The notes beneath the pieces are model-generated. The model made no database searches. It was given only the letters and a program-made list of their open reading frames with translations, and had not been told where the DNA came from. Both the position numbers and the translations under genes were made by a program. A stretch of DNA of 64,000 nucleotides from Clostridia bacterium (GTDB lineage Bacteria; Bacillota; Clostridia; Lachnospirales; Anaerotignaceae). Below are positions 42,521-52,517 of the stretch, one piece after another. Where the stretch lies: the NCBI GenBank assembly GCA_022651385.1, contig JALCQR010000003.1, positions 120,967-184,966 of the forward strand, in the 5' to 3' direction. Every line of letters starts with the position of its first letter. Positions within the stretch are counted from its first letter, which is position 1.

Positions 42521-43870
42521 TTAAAAACTTCTTACCATTTTTTTAAATATATCTCCGCGCTGTTCATAGCTTTTAAACATATCCCAGCTTGCACATGCCG
42601 GCGAGAGCAGCACACAGTCGCCTTTTTCGGCAATTTTTCTGCATGTATTTACCGCTTCTTCAAACGTCTTTGCAAAACGGTAATTTTTAAATCCGTGTCT
42701 GTCGCAGCATTCGGCGATTTTCTTTGCCGTAACCCCTATAAGCACAAGCTCCTTTACTCTGCCGTCAAATTTCTCAACCCAGTCATCGTATTCGGATCCT
42801 TTGTCATAACCTCCGCCTATAAGCACACATGGTTTTACCATAGCCATTACACCTCTAATTGCGGCATCCACGTTTGTTCCCTTTGAATCGTTATAGTAGT
42901 CAACACCGTCAACCGTTTTTACAAATTCTATTCTGTGTTCAACACCGGCAAAGTTTTTAAGGACTTTTACCATGTCTTTTATCTCAACTCCGGCACAAAT
43001 TCCGACAGCGATTGCAGCCATAACGTTTTCATAATTGTGGGTTCCCAAAAGTTTAAGGTCGTCTATTGATATGACTTTTGTATCATATTTCCCCCATTTT
43101 ACGAAAATGTCTCGTCCCTGAAGCCAAATGCCTTTATCAAGTTTTTTAGCGCTTGAGAAAAAGAAAACCTGAGCTTTTGTTTTATCTGCCATTTTTCTTG
43201 TAGTTTCGTCTTCAAAATTTAAAATGCAGAAATCTTTTTCTGTCTGTCTTCTAAACACTCTTTCCTTCATATTTATGTAGTTTTCGAGTGTTTTATGTCT
43301 GTTAAGATGGTCAGGAGTTATATTTAAAACAGCACTTATATGAGGGTGAAAAGTATCGGCTGTCTCAAGCTGAAAACTGCTTATTTCAGCTACTACATAG
43401 TCGCTTTCAGTAAGTCCCATAACCTTTGACGAGTATGGAACACCGATATTTCCAACTACAGCCGCATTCGGGTATTTGCACTTTACTATTTCTCCGGCAA
43501 GGGTTGTGGTTGTGGTTTTGCCGTTTGTGCCTGTTATAGCCGCTACAGGACATTTTGTAAGAGTATAGGCAAATTCCACTTCACTTATTACCGGTATGTT
43601 TTTTTTATGAGCTTTTTCTACAAACGGAAGGTCACACGGAACTCCCGGGCTCATTATACACAAATCAAAGTTTTCTATTATATCGTCAGGGTTTTTGCCA
43701 AGATATAAGACAATGCCTTCTTTTTCAATATAATCAACATCTCCCAGCTCTTCACGTTTTTTCAAATCCTGAAGTGTAACTGAAGCTCCCAGTTTTTTAA
43801 GAAGCTGAGCCGCGGATATACCGCTTTTTGCCATTCCGCATACAATTACTTTTTTATCTTTGTACTCCAT
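42521..43870 (-). CDS. murD: UDP-N-acetylmuramoylalanine--D-glutamate ligase
   Basis: The ATG at 43870 follows GATAGGAAGG; the frame from 43912 would overlap mraY. The 449-residue Mur ligase has a Rossmann-like start (KVIVCGMAKSGISAAQLL), the ATP loop TGTNGKTTTT near residue 110, the NITPDHLNRH block and the YYNDSKGTN motif near residue 310. It adds D-glutamate to UDP-MurNAc-L-Ala in the cytosol. It lies between mraY and ftsW. Confidence 0.96.
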   Translation of the reverse strand: MEYKDKKVIVCGMAKSGISAAQLLKKLGASVTLQDLKKREELGDVDYIEKEGIVLYLGKNPDDIIENFDLCIMSPGVPCDLPFVEKAHKKNIPVISEVEFAYTLTKCPVAAITGTNGKTTTTTLAGEIVKCKYPNAAVVGNIGVPYSSKVMGLTESDYVVAEISSFQLETADTFHPHISAVLNITPDHLNRHKTLENYINMKERVFRRQTEKDFCILNFEDETTRKMADKTKAQVFFFSSAKKLDKGIWLQGRDIFVKWGKYDTKVISIDDLKLLGTHNYENVMAAIAVGICAGVEIKDMVKVLKNFAGVEHRIEFVKTVDGVDYYNDSKGTNVDAAIRGVMAMVKPCVLIGGGYDKGSEYDDWVEKFDGRVKELVLIGVTAKKIAECCDRHGFKNYRFAKTFEEAVNTCRKIAEKGDCVLLSPACASWDMFKSYEQRGDIFKKMVRSF

Positions 43871-43886
43871 GTTTATAACCTTCCTA

Positions 43887-44861
43887 TCACATAAATATAT
43901 ATTTGGCGCCAAGCAAACCTATAAGGCACATAATTGCAGTAATAATATAAAATACCGAAACAACCTTTGTCTCGCTCCAGCCGCAAAGCTCAAAATGATG
44001 GTGAATAGGTGCCATTTTAAAAATCCTTTTTCCATGTGTAATTTTAAAATAACCAACCTGCAAAAGAACCGAAAGCGATTCGCAAAGATATATAAATCCA
44101 ACAATAATAATAAAAACAGGCATTTTAAGAAGCAGAGCCGCCGAAGCCACAAATCCGCCTAAGGCAAGAGAGCCTGTATCACCCATAAAAACTCTCGCCG
44201 GATAAGCGTTAAATATCAAAAATGCAAAAAGACTGCCAATCACTGCTCCTGAAACTTCGCATATGCCGTTTTTGGCAACCCATGCCGCTATTAAAAAGAA
44301 TGCCGCAACTATCATTGTCACTCCGCCGGCAAGACCGTCAAGGCCGTCTGTAAGGTTTACACCGTTTACAGTTCCCAAAAGCACAATAAGCATAAACGGC
44401 CAGTATATAATGCCTAAATCAAGAGTATATCCGTTCATAAACGGAATATATACATCCGTTCCGATACCTGTTTTTTTAATATAATACGCAAAGCCTATAA
44501 AAACTATAAACTGAAGCACAAGTTTTTGATAAACCCTTAAACCAAGAGAACGCTTTTTAACCACTTTTATATAATCGTCTATAAATCCTATTATGCCAAA
44601 GCACATAGTTACAAGCACTACAACAATTCCGTCGCTGTTTCCTTTTAAAAAGAAAAGGCTTGAAATCAAAAACGCCGTAAGTATGGCAATGCCGCCCATA
44701 GTAGGAGTCCCGCTTTTTTTAAGATGACTCTGCGGTCCGTCGTCACGTTCCGTCTGACCGTATTTTAATCTGTGCAAAATAGGAATTAATATCGGGCAGG
44801 CAATTACTCCTATTATAAACGAAATCAATACCGCGTATATTGAATGTACAAGCAGTTCCAT
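43887..44861 (-). CDS. mraY: Phospho-N-acetylmuramoyl-pentapeptide-transferase
   Basis: The 324-residue protein has ten predicted helices and the family motifs KKSGTPTMGGIAIL, FIDDYIKVVKKRSLGL, NLTDGLDGLAGG and the cytosolic MAPIHHHFE near residue 290. It forms lipid I from UDP-MurNAc-pentapeptide and undecaprenyl phosphate at the membrane. The start abuts the murF stop, so the pair is coupled. Confidence 0.96.
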   Translation of the reverse strand: MELLVHSIYAVLISFIIGVIACPILIPILHRLKYGQTERDDGPQSHLKKSGTPTMGGIAILTAFLISSLFFLKGNSDGIVVVLVTMCFGIIGFIDDYIKVVKKRSLGLRVYQKLVLQFIVFIGFAYYIKKTGIGTDVYIPFMNGYTLDLGIIYWPFMLIVLLGTVNGVNLTDGLDGLAGGVTMIVAAFFLIAAWVAKNGICEVSGAVIGSLFAFLIFNAYPARVFMGDTGSLALGGFVASAALLLKMPVFIIIVGFIYLCESLSVLLQVGYFKITHGKRIFKMAPIHHHFELCGWSETKVVSVFYIITAIMCLIGLLGAKYIFM

Positions 44862-46220
44862 TTAGTTCACCTCTGCTATTCTTTCCGCTATTTTTTCAAA
44901 CTGCATGCTGTGTGAAGCTTTTACAAGTACAGTTGAGTCGGATATATTTAAAAGCTCAAAACCGTTTTTAAAAAAGCTTTCGGTGTCCTCAAAATAAACC
45001 GCATGTCCGTTTTTGCTCAAAACACCGTCATATATATTTTTTGAAATACTGCCAATGCATATTATTTCGTCTATGCCTTTTTCGGCAGCATACTCACCTA
45101 CTTCAAAGTGAAGTTTAGGCCCGAAATCGCCAAGCTCAAACATATCCCCAAGAACAGCCGTTTTTCTGCCTTCGGCTTTGCAAAGCACATCAATTGCAGC
45201 TTTCATTGAAACAGGATTTGCATTATACGCGTCGTTTATAACAGTTATATTATTTTTCGTTTTGCTTATTTCCATTCTCATTCCTGTTGGAACAAAACTC
45301 TCTATTCCGGCCTTAATCTCTTTAAAGTTTAAGCCAAACTCAAAACCGACTGCCGCAGCTGCAAGGGCGTTAAGCACCATATGGTCTCCCGGCACATTTA
45401 TATTTACATCAAATTTTTTGCCGTAAGCGCATATGGTGCATTTTACACCTTCAATGCCATTTGAATTTATATTTTCGGCATATATCCCGTCTTTGTTCTT
45501 TATTCCAAACCAAATTGTTTTGTGTTGTGTTTTGCCTTTTAAAGTATGGAGCATATCGTTGTCGCCGTTTAAAATAATGGTCCCGTTTTTTGAAAGTCCT
45601 TCAAAAATCTCACATTTTGCTTTCAGTATTCCTTCACGGCTTCCAAGATTTTCAATATGAGACACACCTACATTTGTAATTACCGCAACATCAGGACGAG
45701 CTATTCTTGTCAGATACGAAATCTCGCCGAAATTATTCATTCCCATTTCTATAACGGCGGCCTCCGTGTTATCTTCTATGTTAAATACCGTAAGCGGAAG
45801 GCCAATGTCATTATTGAAATTGCCCTGAGTCTTAATTGTTTTGTATTTTTGGCTGAGCACCGAAAAAATCATGTCTTTTGTTGTAGTTTTGCCTACGCTT
45901 CCAGTAATCCCGCACACCTTTATATCAAAAAGGCCTCTGTAGTATTTTGCAATATCACCAAGTGCTTTTTTTGTATCTTTTACGTAAATTACATTGCCTT
46001 TTACGTCTTTTTTATGTGAAAGGCAGCATACGGCACCTTTTTCAAAAGCTTGATTTATAAAGTCGTGGCCGTCAAATTTTGCACCTTTAAGAGGAATAAA
46101 CAAACAGCCTTTTTTTATTTTTCTTGTATCCGTAGTTATAGAATCTATTTTAATATCACGGTTTCCGGCAAAATTTCCGTTTACCGCTTCTGCAATTTCA
46201 CCTAAAGTCATGCTGTTCAT
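44862..46220 (-). CDS. murF: UDP-N-acetylmuramoyl-tripeptide--D-alanyl-D-alanine ligase
   Basis: The 452-residue Mur ligase has the N-terminal DSRxxKKGCLFIPLKGAKFDG-type block, the ATP loop GSVGKTTTKD near residue 108, NNFGEISYLTRIARP, and the NDAYNANP motif near residue 330. It adds D-Ala-D-Ala to the UDP-MurNAc-tripeptide. Its ATG overlaps the end of murE by 4 bases. It precedes mraY. Confidence 0.96.
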   Translation of the reverse strand: MNSMTLGEIAEAVNGNFAGNRDIKIDSITTDTRKIKKGCLFIPLKGAKFDGHDFINQAFEKGAVCCLSHKKDVKGNVIYVKDTKKALGDIAKYYRGLFDIKVCGITGSVGKTTTKDMIFSVLSQKYKTIKTQGNFNNDIGLPLTVFNIEDNTEAAVIEMGMNNFGEISYLTRIARPDVAVITNVGVSHIENLGSREGILKAKCEIFEGLSKNGTIILNGDNDMLHTLKGKTQHKTIWFGIKNKDGIYAENINSNGIEGVKCTICAYGKKFDVNINVPGDHMVLNALAAAAVGFEFGLNFKEIKAGIESFVPTGMRMEISKTKNNITVINDAYNANPVSMKAAIDVLCKAEGRKTAVLGDMFELGDFGPKLHFEVGEYAAEKGIDEIICIGSISKNIYDGVLSKNGHAVYFEDTESFFKNGFELLNISDSTVLVKASHSMQFEKIAERIAEVN

Positions 46221-47671
46221 TTTGTTTTCTCCTTAAAAGCGTCAAGTATAACTTCGGCATCATCAAAATGAATGGTTTTGTCTGCAAATATCTGATAATC
46301 CTCATGTCCTTTTCCGGCAACAGCAACAAAGTCACCCGGCTTTGCCATATTTATTGCTTTATAAATTGCTTCTCGTCTGTCGACTATTTTCTCATACGGA
46401 CAATCTGTTTTTTTCATTCCAACTTCAACATCGTCTACTATAGCCGCAGGCTCCTCGCTTCTTGGATTATCGCTTGTAATTATGCAGAAATCCGAAAGCC
46501 TTCCGCCTATTTCTCCCATTATAGGACGCTTCATTTTATCCCTGTCTCCGCCGCAGCCGAAAACAGTTATTATCCTGCCTTTTACAAATTCTTTTGCTGT
46601 TTTAAGCATATTTTCAAGACTGTCAGGCGTATGGGAGTAATCTACTATAGCCGTCACTCCGTCCTGTGTTTTTATAGGCTGAAATCTGCCCTTTACGCCT
46701 TTTACGTTTTCAAGGCCACTAACTATATCCTCAAAAGGCACATTCATCATTATGCCGGCTCCTATTGCAGCCAAAGCATTATATACACTGAATTTGCCCG
46801 GAACATGATATACTATATGGTGTTTTTCATTTTTGTAAACGGCGTCAAACTCAACTCCGCCTGATGTCATTTTAACATTTACTGCTCTAAGCTGTGCTTC
46901 TTCGTTGTCTATTCCCGTTGTAAGCACCTTGCCTTTTGACACGCTTATCATGTATTCCCCAGCAGCATCATCAATATTAATTACCGAATTTTTGCACATT
47001 CCGAAAAGAATACCCTTGGCCTTTTTGTAATTTTCCATTGTTTTGTGATAGTCAAGATGGTCCTCGGTTAAGTTTGTAAAAAGCCCCAAATCAAAGTCAC
47101 AGCCGTCAACCCTATGAAGGTCAAGAGAATGTGACGACACTTCCATTGTAACGTCTTTTACGCCTTCTTTATACATTTCATTAAAAAGCTCCTGTATTTC
47201 AAGGCTTTCCGGAGTTGTTCTTTCGGCATGGAGCATTTTATCGCCTATGCAGTTTCCTATAGTGCCAATAACACCTGTTTTGTGTCCAAGCTGTTCCAAT
47301 ATATTTTTAATAAGATAAGTAGTTGTGGTTTTGCCGTTTGTGCCTGTAACACCGATAAGATTCAGCTTTCTTGAAGGGTGGTCATAAAAATTGTCGGCCA
47401 TAACAGCAAGAGCATGACGGCAGTTTTCAACTTTTACACATGTAATACCTTCAGGTATAGATACGTCTTTTTCAACACATAAAGCCTTAGCTCCGTTTTT
47501 AACTGCGGAATCAATATATTTGTGCCCGTCTGTTTTAAAACCTGTTATACAGACAAAAAGCGAGCCTTCTTTAACATTTCTGGAATCATATTCCACATCT
47601 TCAATATTAAAATCCTCGCTGCCCTTTAAAAGCTCATACTTTTCACTTTCAAGCAAATCTCTAATCTTCAT
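46217..47671 (-). CDS. murE: UDP-N-acetylmuramoyl-tripeptide synthetase (meso-diaminopimelate type)
   Basis: The 484-residue Mur ligase has the ATP loop GTNGKTTTTYL near residue 110, the HSLDLHRVDGCDFD block and the C-terminal ITSDNPRSEEP near residue 395. The DNPR motif is the marker of enzymes that add meso-diaminopimelate rather than L-lysine. This gives the wall type of the organism. A GGAGGAAATTTTT site precedes the ATG, 20 bases after the spoVD-like gene. Confidence 0.95.
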   Translation of the reverse strand: MKIRDLLESEKYELLKGSEDFNIEDVEYDSRNVKEGSLFVCITGFKTDGHKYIDSAVKNGAKALCVEKDVSIPEGITCVKVENCRHALAVMADNFYDHPSRKLNLIGVTGTNGKTTTTYLIKNILEQLGHKTGVIGTIGNCIGDKMLHAERTTPESLEIQELFNEMYKEGVKDVTMEVSSHSLDLHRVDGCDFDLGLFTNLTEDHLDYHKTMENYKKAKGILFGMCKNSVINIDDAAGEYMISVSKGKVLTTGIDNEEAQLRAVNVKMTSGGVEFDAVYKNEKHHIVYHVPGKFSVYNALAAIGAGIMMNVPFEDIVSGLENVKGVKGRFQPIKTQDGVTAIVDYSHTPDSLENMLKTAKEFVKGRIITVFGCGGDRDKMKRPIMGEIGGRLSDFCIITSDNPRSEEPAAIVDDVEVGMKKTDCPYEKIVDRREAIYKAINMAKPGDFVAVAGKGHEDYQIFADKTIHFDDAEVILDAFKEKTK

Positions 47672-47691
47672 AAAAATTTCCTCCGTTTAGT

Positions 47692-49635
47692 TTATTCGCT
47701 GTAAAAAATAACTGTTGTGCCTTTGTTTACTTCCGTACCCTCGGGTGGAAATTGACTAACTATGTTTTCACCTGTGCCGTTAAGTACATATGTTATACCG
47801 TTTTCCTTTGCAAGCTTTTTTGCATCATTTATTTTAAGCCCTTCAAAAGACGGAACACTAATCTTTATAACCTCGTCAAGCTCCTGTTCTTTTTCGCTGT
47901 ATTTAGGCTCAATGCCAAGATATGGCAGTATATTTTCAAACAGTTCCTTCATTACAGGCCCTGCTACAGTACCTCCGTAGTATACACCCTGAGGTTCATC
48001 AATTATTACTATCGCCATTACCTGCGGATTATCGGCAGGAGCAAACCCCATATAAGATGCTATATATTTTCCGTTTCCACGAGGTAGTTTCTGGCTTGTT
48101 GCTGTTTTTCCTCCAATTCGGTAACCGGGTATATATGCTTTTCTGCCTGTTCCGTCGGAAACAACACTCTCGAGCACAAAACGCATTTTATCGGATGTTT
48201 CTTTCGAAATTACCTGTTCTCCCTTTTTAAACTCAAATGTGTGCAATACGTTCCCGTCGCTGTCACATGTATATTTAGCAATATGCGGTGTTACAAGATA
48301 CCCGCCGTTTACAATAGCCGAAGCGGCTCTTAAAAGCTGAAGCGGCGTTATCTGGAAGCCTTGGCCAAAACTCATTGTGGCAACCTCAACAGGCCCCATA
48401 TTTTCAAGTTTATGCATAATGCCCACAGCTTCACCCGGAAGGTCAATGCCTGTTTTTTTATCGAACCCGAATTTCAGCATATATTCATGGAATTTTTCAG
48501 CACCCAGCCTTAATCCAACAGTCATAAAAACCGGGTTACAGCTGTTTTGAACACCTTGCAAAAATGTTTCGGCTCCGTGCGTTCTCGGATATCTCCAGCA
48601 TTTTATCCTTCTTCCGCCTACCATTAAATAGCCGTTACATACAAATTTGCTGTCAAGGTCCACAACGCCTTCCTGAAGGCCCGCCGACGACGTTACTATT
48701 TTAAACGTACTGCCGGGTTCATATGTATCATTTATAGCAGTATTACGCCACATTTGATTAAGATATGTGTTTTTTTCTTTTTCAGAAAGAGTGTTCCAAA
48801 TTGCCGCAAGTGCGTCATTGTTTATTTTAAAAGGCTCATTTAAGTTAAAATCAGGATAGTTTACCATTGCGTATATCTCTCCGTTTTTAGGATTTAAAAC
48901 AATAATAATACCTCTTTTTGCCTGTTTTGCCTCAACAGCCTTTTTAATTGTCTGACGAGCGTACTGCTGTATTGTAACATCAAGAGTAGTTATAAGATTT
49001 TCGCCGTTTTCAGGTTCTTCCCTTACCTGCTCATCATTTAAAGCCACACCGGCAGAATCTGTTAGTGTAAGTATTTTACCCGGTTTTCCTGCTAAATATT
49101 TATCGTATTTTGCTTCAAGCCCCGTAACTCCCTGATTGTCTTTTCCTGAAAAGCCTATAACCTGTGCCGCAAGCTCATTAAACGGGTATGCTCTTTTTAC
49201 ATCCTCGTCTACCTCTACTCCGGGAACGTCATCGTCCCTTATCTTTTGTGCAGTCTGATTGTCTACTTTGTTTTTAATTCTTACAAGTGCTACTTTTTTC
49301 TGCACTTTTTTAAGAGTGTCAGCATAATCAAGGCCTAAAGTATCGCTTAAATACTTCGCTGTTTTTTCTTCATCTTTTATCTGAGCATGTATGACACTTA
49401 CGGCATTTGCAGATTCATTATCTGCAATTACCACATAATTTCTGTCAAGTATACGCCCTCTCAGAGGTGAAATAAGCCTGTCACGAGTCTGCTGTTCATA
49501 TGCAAGCGACTGAAGCCAGCCGCTTTTAAAAATCTCAATATATGCCAGCCTGACTATTATAACTCCGCAGAACAATAAAGTAAACAAAAGGAAAATAGAA
49601 AGCCTTTTCTTTATATACAGTCTTACCTTATCCAT
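47692..49635 (-). CDS. spoVD: Class B penicillin-binding protein, SpoVD-like, one PASTA domain
   Basis: The 647-residue protein has an N-terminal membrane helix (residues 12-32), a dimerisation domain (RGRILDRNYVVIADN) and a transpeptidase domain. Active-site motifs are STFK (PGSTFKIV), SCN (QNSCNPVF) and GGKTAT in place of the usual KTGT, an alanine substitution sometimes seen in clostridial SpoVD-like proteins. One C-terminal PASTA domain follows (VPSFEGLKINDAKKLAKENG). By position and domain count it equals B. subtilis SpoVD, needed for the spore cortex. Confidence 0.9.
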   Translation of the reverse strand: MDKVRLYIKKRLSIFLLFTLLFCGVIIVRLAYIEIFKSGWLQSLAYEQQTRDRLISPLRGRILDRNYVVIADNESANAVSVIHAQIKDEEKTAKYLSDTLGLDYADTLKKVQKKVALVRIKNKVDNQTAQKIRDDDVPGVEVDEDVKRAYPFNELAAQVIGFSGKDNQGVTGLEAKYDKYLAGKPGKILTLTDSAGVALNDEQVREEPENGENLITTLDVTIQQYARQTIKKAVEAKQAKRGIIIVLNPKNGEIYAMVNYPDFNLNEPFKINNDALAAIWNTLSEKEKNTYLNQMWRNTAINDTYEPGSTFKIVTSSAGLQEGVVDLDSKFVCNGYLMVGGRRIKCWRYPRTHGAETFLQGVQNSCNPVFMTVGLRLGAEKFHEYMLKFGFDKKTGIDLPGEAVGIMHKLENMGPVEVATMSFGQGFQITPLQLLRAASAIVNGGYLVTPHIAKYTCDSDGNVLHTFEFKKGEQVISKETSDKMRFVLESVVSDGTGRKAYIPGYRIGGKTATSQKLPRGNGKYIASYMGFAPADNPQVMAIVIIDEPQGVYYGGTVAGPVMKELFENILPYLGIEPKYSEKEQELDEVIKISVPSFEGLKINDAKKLAKENGITYVLNGTGENIVSQFPPEGTEVNKGTTVIFYSE

Positions 49636-49718
49636 ATTTTTACAGCTCCAACAAATATCATCTATTAATATTTATTGGAGCTGTAAGTTTTTTATGTTTA
49701 CTCTGTCTCAAATACAGT

Positions 49719-51950
49719 CTACTGAGTATTATCGGTTTTGCCGTTGTCATTTTCATCGGAAGCCTTGCCCATTGAAAGTGTCACTTCTCCGCCGTCGTTA
49801 AGTCTTACGCCGTATACAGGATTTGTTTTAAGCACAACACCGTCAGTCTTATTTCCCTCGGCTTTGCATGTAAGCCCTGATGCCTCAATTTTTGCCATGG
49901 CTTCATTATATGATAACCCAGAAACATCAGGAACAGCAATATCAGCTGTTTCTCCCTTGCTTTTTTCCACATAAATCAATACTTCAGTTCCGGTATCAAC
50001 TGCAGTGTTTGTGTCAGGAACCTGTTTTGTAATCTTATTTCCGTTTCCTATTACTTTATATTTAAGTCCAAGCTCATCAATGTCAGACAAAGCATCAAAA
50101 AGTGAACACCCTACATAATTAGGCACTGTTACCTGTGTTTTTTCCGGTGTTGCTGTTTTGGACGTCTCATAGCTTGGCTCAATATTTTCATATTTTATAA
50201 TCTTTTCCATAAGTTCTTTTGTTATAGGAGACACAGTTGTTACTCCGTCGGCATATTTTTCCGGTTTATGTATAAGTGTTATAGCTATATACTGAGGATC
50301 ATCTCCCGGTATAAAAGCTATGTATGATACTGTGTATTTTCCCTCGCTTCTCGGCGCCTGCTGTGCAGTACCTGTTTTGCCTCCGAATGTATAACCTTCT
50401 ATTTTTGCTTTTTTACCGGTGCCATATTCAACTGTAGCAATCATGTCTTTGCGCATAATATCCGAAGTTTCTTTAGAAAGCACTTTTCTTATTATTTCAG
50501 GCTTTGTTTCTTTTACTATATTTCCGTTTGGGTCAACAATCTGGGATACAATATACGGCCTCATAAGATTGCCCCCGTTTACCACGGACGCTACCGCATT
50601 AAGTACCTGAACGGTAGTTGTATTAAAAGACTGTCCAAAACTCATTGTAGCAAGCTGCACAGGACCTATATCTTTTTCTTTATACATAAGCGAATCAGCC
50701 GAAACCTCATCCGGAAGGTCAATGCCTGTAAGAGAGCCTACGCCGTAGTCCTTCTGATACTTATAAAAAAGAGAAGCACCCATTTTTGCGGCAATCTGCA
50801 TCATTCCGACATTGCATGACTGCGCAATTATGCCTTCAACCGTTAAATTGCCGTGTCCGCTTCTTAAATGGCAGTGTATTACGGAGCCGGCAACATTTAG
50901 GGAACCTCCGCAGTAAAATGTACTGCTGTTTTTTATAACGCCCTCTTCAATCGCTGCCGAAGCTACACAAGGCTTAAACACAGAGCCTGGTTCAAATGTA
51001 CTTGAAATGCAGAAATTTTTCCAAACACTATTTAAAATTTTAGATTTTCCGTTATTATCAAGACTTTTCCATTTATCATCGTTTACAGAGTCCGGCTTTT
51101 TATACGGATCATTGGGATCAAAAGACGGAGCTGATGCCATTGCCAATATTTCGCCTGTTTTGGGATTCATTATAACGCATGCCGCATTTTCGGGATTGTA
51201 CTCACTCATTCCCTCTTTTACGGCATCCTCGGCATATGTCTGCAAAGTGTAATCGACAGTTGTCACTATTTTGTCACCGTCTTGTGCCGGAACTTCCTGA
51301 TGTACGGCACCGCGTTCGCCGTCATATGTAATAAACGAACGTCCCGCCACACCGCTCATCTGTTCATCGTACTGTTTTTCAAGACCTGTTGCAAAATTTC
51401 CGCTTTTAAAACCTATAACAGACGAGGCAAGAGATCCCGCCGGATATTTTCTTTTTATGTCGTCTTCAAAAACTACACCTTTTACGCCTTCAGACTCAAT
51501 TTTTTCCTTTATTTTAGGATCTACCTGCTTTGCCAATATTTTATAGTTTGTGTCAAGAACCGGATTGCCCGGATTTTTTGGGTCTTCCGCAAGATATCCC
51601 ATTAAAGTATCATGGTCAAGACCAAGATTTTTGCACAATGCATTTACGGTTTTTTCCTTAACATCATCTTTAAATTGAAAAAGCACTCTCACGTCCATTA
51701 CAACCGTATATACTCTTGTACTTACAGCAAGAGGCTGATTATTTCTGTCAACTATCTGACCTCTGTTAGGTGATATTGTATAGTCATATCTGCTTACCTG
51801 CTGCTGCTTTGCCTCTGTCTCAAATTCCTCGCCGTGAACAATTTTCCAATACGCAACAGTGCCGCCTAAAAAACACAAAATTCCTATCATTACAATAAGT
51901 AGAAACCTTAGGTGGCCTTTTATTATCCTTCTTCTGCCTCTTTTTTTCAT
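49719..51950 (-). CDS. pbpB: Class B penicillin-binding protein, PbpB-like, two PASTA domains
   Basis: The ATG at 51950 is preferred over a TTG at 51959 that touches the AAAGGG site. The 743-residue protein has an N-terminal helix, the RGQIVDRNNQPLAVS block, and transpeptidase motifs STFE-type SxxK replaced by GSVFK (FEPGSVFKPCV), SCN (AQSCNVGM) and GGKTGTAQ. Two PASTA domains end it (VPNYVGCSLFDALSDIDELG and VPDVSGLSYNEAMAKIEASG). Position and domains equal PBP 2B of B. subtilis, the septal transpeptidase that works with FtsW. Confidence 0.92.
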   Translation of the reverse strand: MKKRGRRRIIKGHLRFLLIVMIGILCFLGGTVAYWKIVHGEEFETEAKQQQVSRYDYTISPNRGQIVDRNNQPLAVSTRVYTVVMDVRVLFQFKDDVKEKTVNALCKNLGLDHDTLMGYLAEDPKNPGNPVLDTNYKILAKQVDPKIKEKIESEGVKGVVFEDDIKRKYPAGSLASSVIGFKSGNFATGLEKQYDEQMSGVAGRSFITYDGERGAVHQEVPAQDGDKIVTTVDYTLQTYAEDAVKEGMSEYNPENAACVIMNPKTGEILAMASAPSFDPNDPYKKPDSVNDDKWKSLDNNGKSKILNSVWKNFCISSTFEPGSVFKPCVASAAIEEGVIKNSSTFYCGGSLNVAGSVIHCHLRSGHGNLTVEGIIAQSCNVGMMQIAAKMGASLFYKYQKDYGVGSLTGIDLPDEVSADSLMYKEKDIGPVQLATMSFGQSFNTTTVQVLNAVASVVNGGNLMRPYIVSQIVDPNGNIVKETKPEIIRKVLSKETSDIMRKDMIATVEYGTGKKAKIEGYTFGGKTGTAQQAPRSEGKYTVSYIAFIPGDDPQYIAITLIHKPEKYADGVTTVSPITKELMEKIIKYENIEPSYETSKTATPEKTQVTVPNYVGCSLFDALSDIDELGLKYKVIGNGNKITKQVPDTNTAVDTGTEVLIYVEKSKGETADIAVPDVSGLSYNEAMAKIEASGLTCKAEGNKTDGVVLKTNPVYGVRLNDGGEVTLSMGKASDENDNGKTDNTQ

Positions 51951-51964
51951 AATTATCAAACCCT

Positions 51965-52495
51965 TTATTTAAGGATATTCAGTACACTTTCCTTGAATAT
52001 ATGAGCAAATTTCTTTAAGTTAAAATCATCGTTTTGCATTTTTTTGTTATCGTTATACTGTACTGTATAACTTTGTTTCGGAACATCTATGTATACAATC
52101 TGATAGCTTTGAGGTTCCCTCATTCCAAGTTTCCCTTTTGCTTCTTTTTCGATATAAGCAAGGTCAGCGCTGTCACTAATTTGGCCCTGAAGCGTATCAT
52201 TTGCATTTTTCAAACTATTAAGACTGTCTGCCTCTTTTTCATTTATTACTCTTTGCTTTGCAACTGTGGCATAGCTGCTCATTGTGACAAGGCTGCCTGC
52301 AAAAACAACCACTACCGAAACAAAAAGCTTCATTCTATGTATCTTTGCAGCTCTTTTTAAAATTGCCTCGGCTCGTCGTTCTTCTCTTTCTTTTTCTATA
52401 AATTCCTGCCGGTCATCATAATTATAGTCATAAGCATTGCTCGTATAATTATAATAGTTACTTGAATTAATTCTTGTCCTACTTTGCTTATCCAT
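51965..52495 (-). CDS. ftsL: FtsL-like cell division protein
   Basis: The 176-residue protein has a long charged cytosolic N-terminus, one membrane helix near residues 57-78 (LFVSVVVVFAGSLVTMSSYATV) and a short external coiled coil (DSLNSLKNANDTLQGQISD). A KGKLGMREPQSYQIVYI block is typical of FtsL/DivIC. Position between rsmH and pbpB equals ftsL in other Firmicutes. It should join the FtsL-DivIC-FtsQ complex at the septum. Confidence 0.85.
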   Translation of the reverse strand: MDKQSRTRINSSNYYNYTSNAYDYNYDDRQEFIEKEREERRAEAILKRAAKIHRMKLFVSVVVVFAGSLVTMSSYATVAKQRVINEKEADSLNSLKNANDTLQGQISDSADLAYIEKEAKGKLGMREPQSYQIVYIDVPKQSYTVQYNDNKKMQNDDFNLKKFAHIFKESVLNILK

Positions 52496-52517
52496 ATTTA
52501 GACACCCCTATTTTGTA

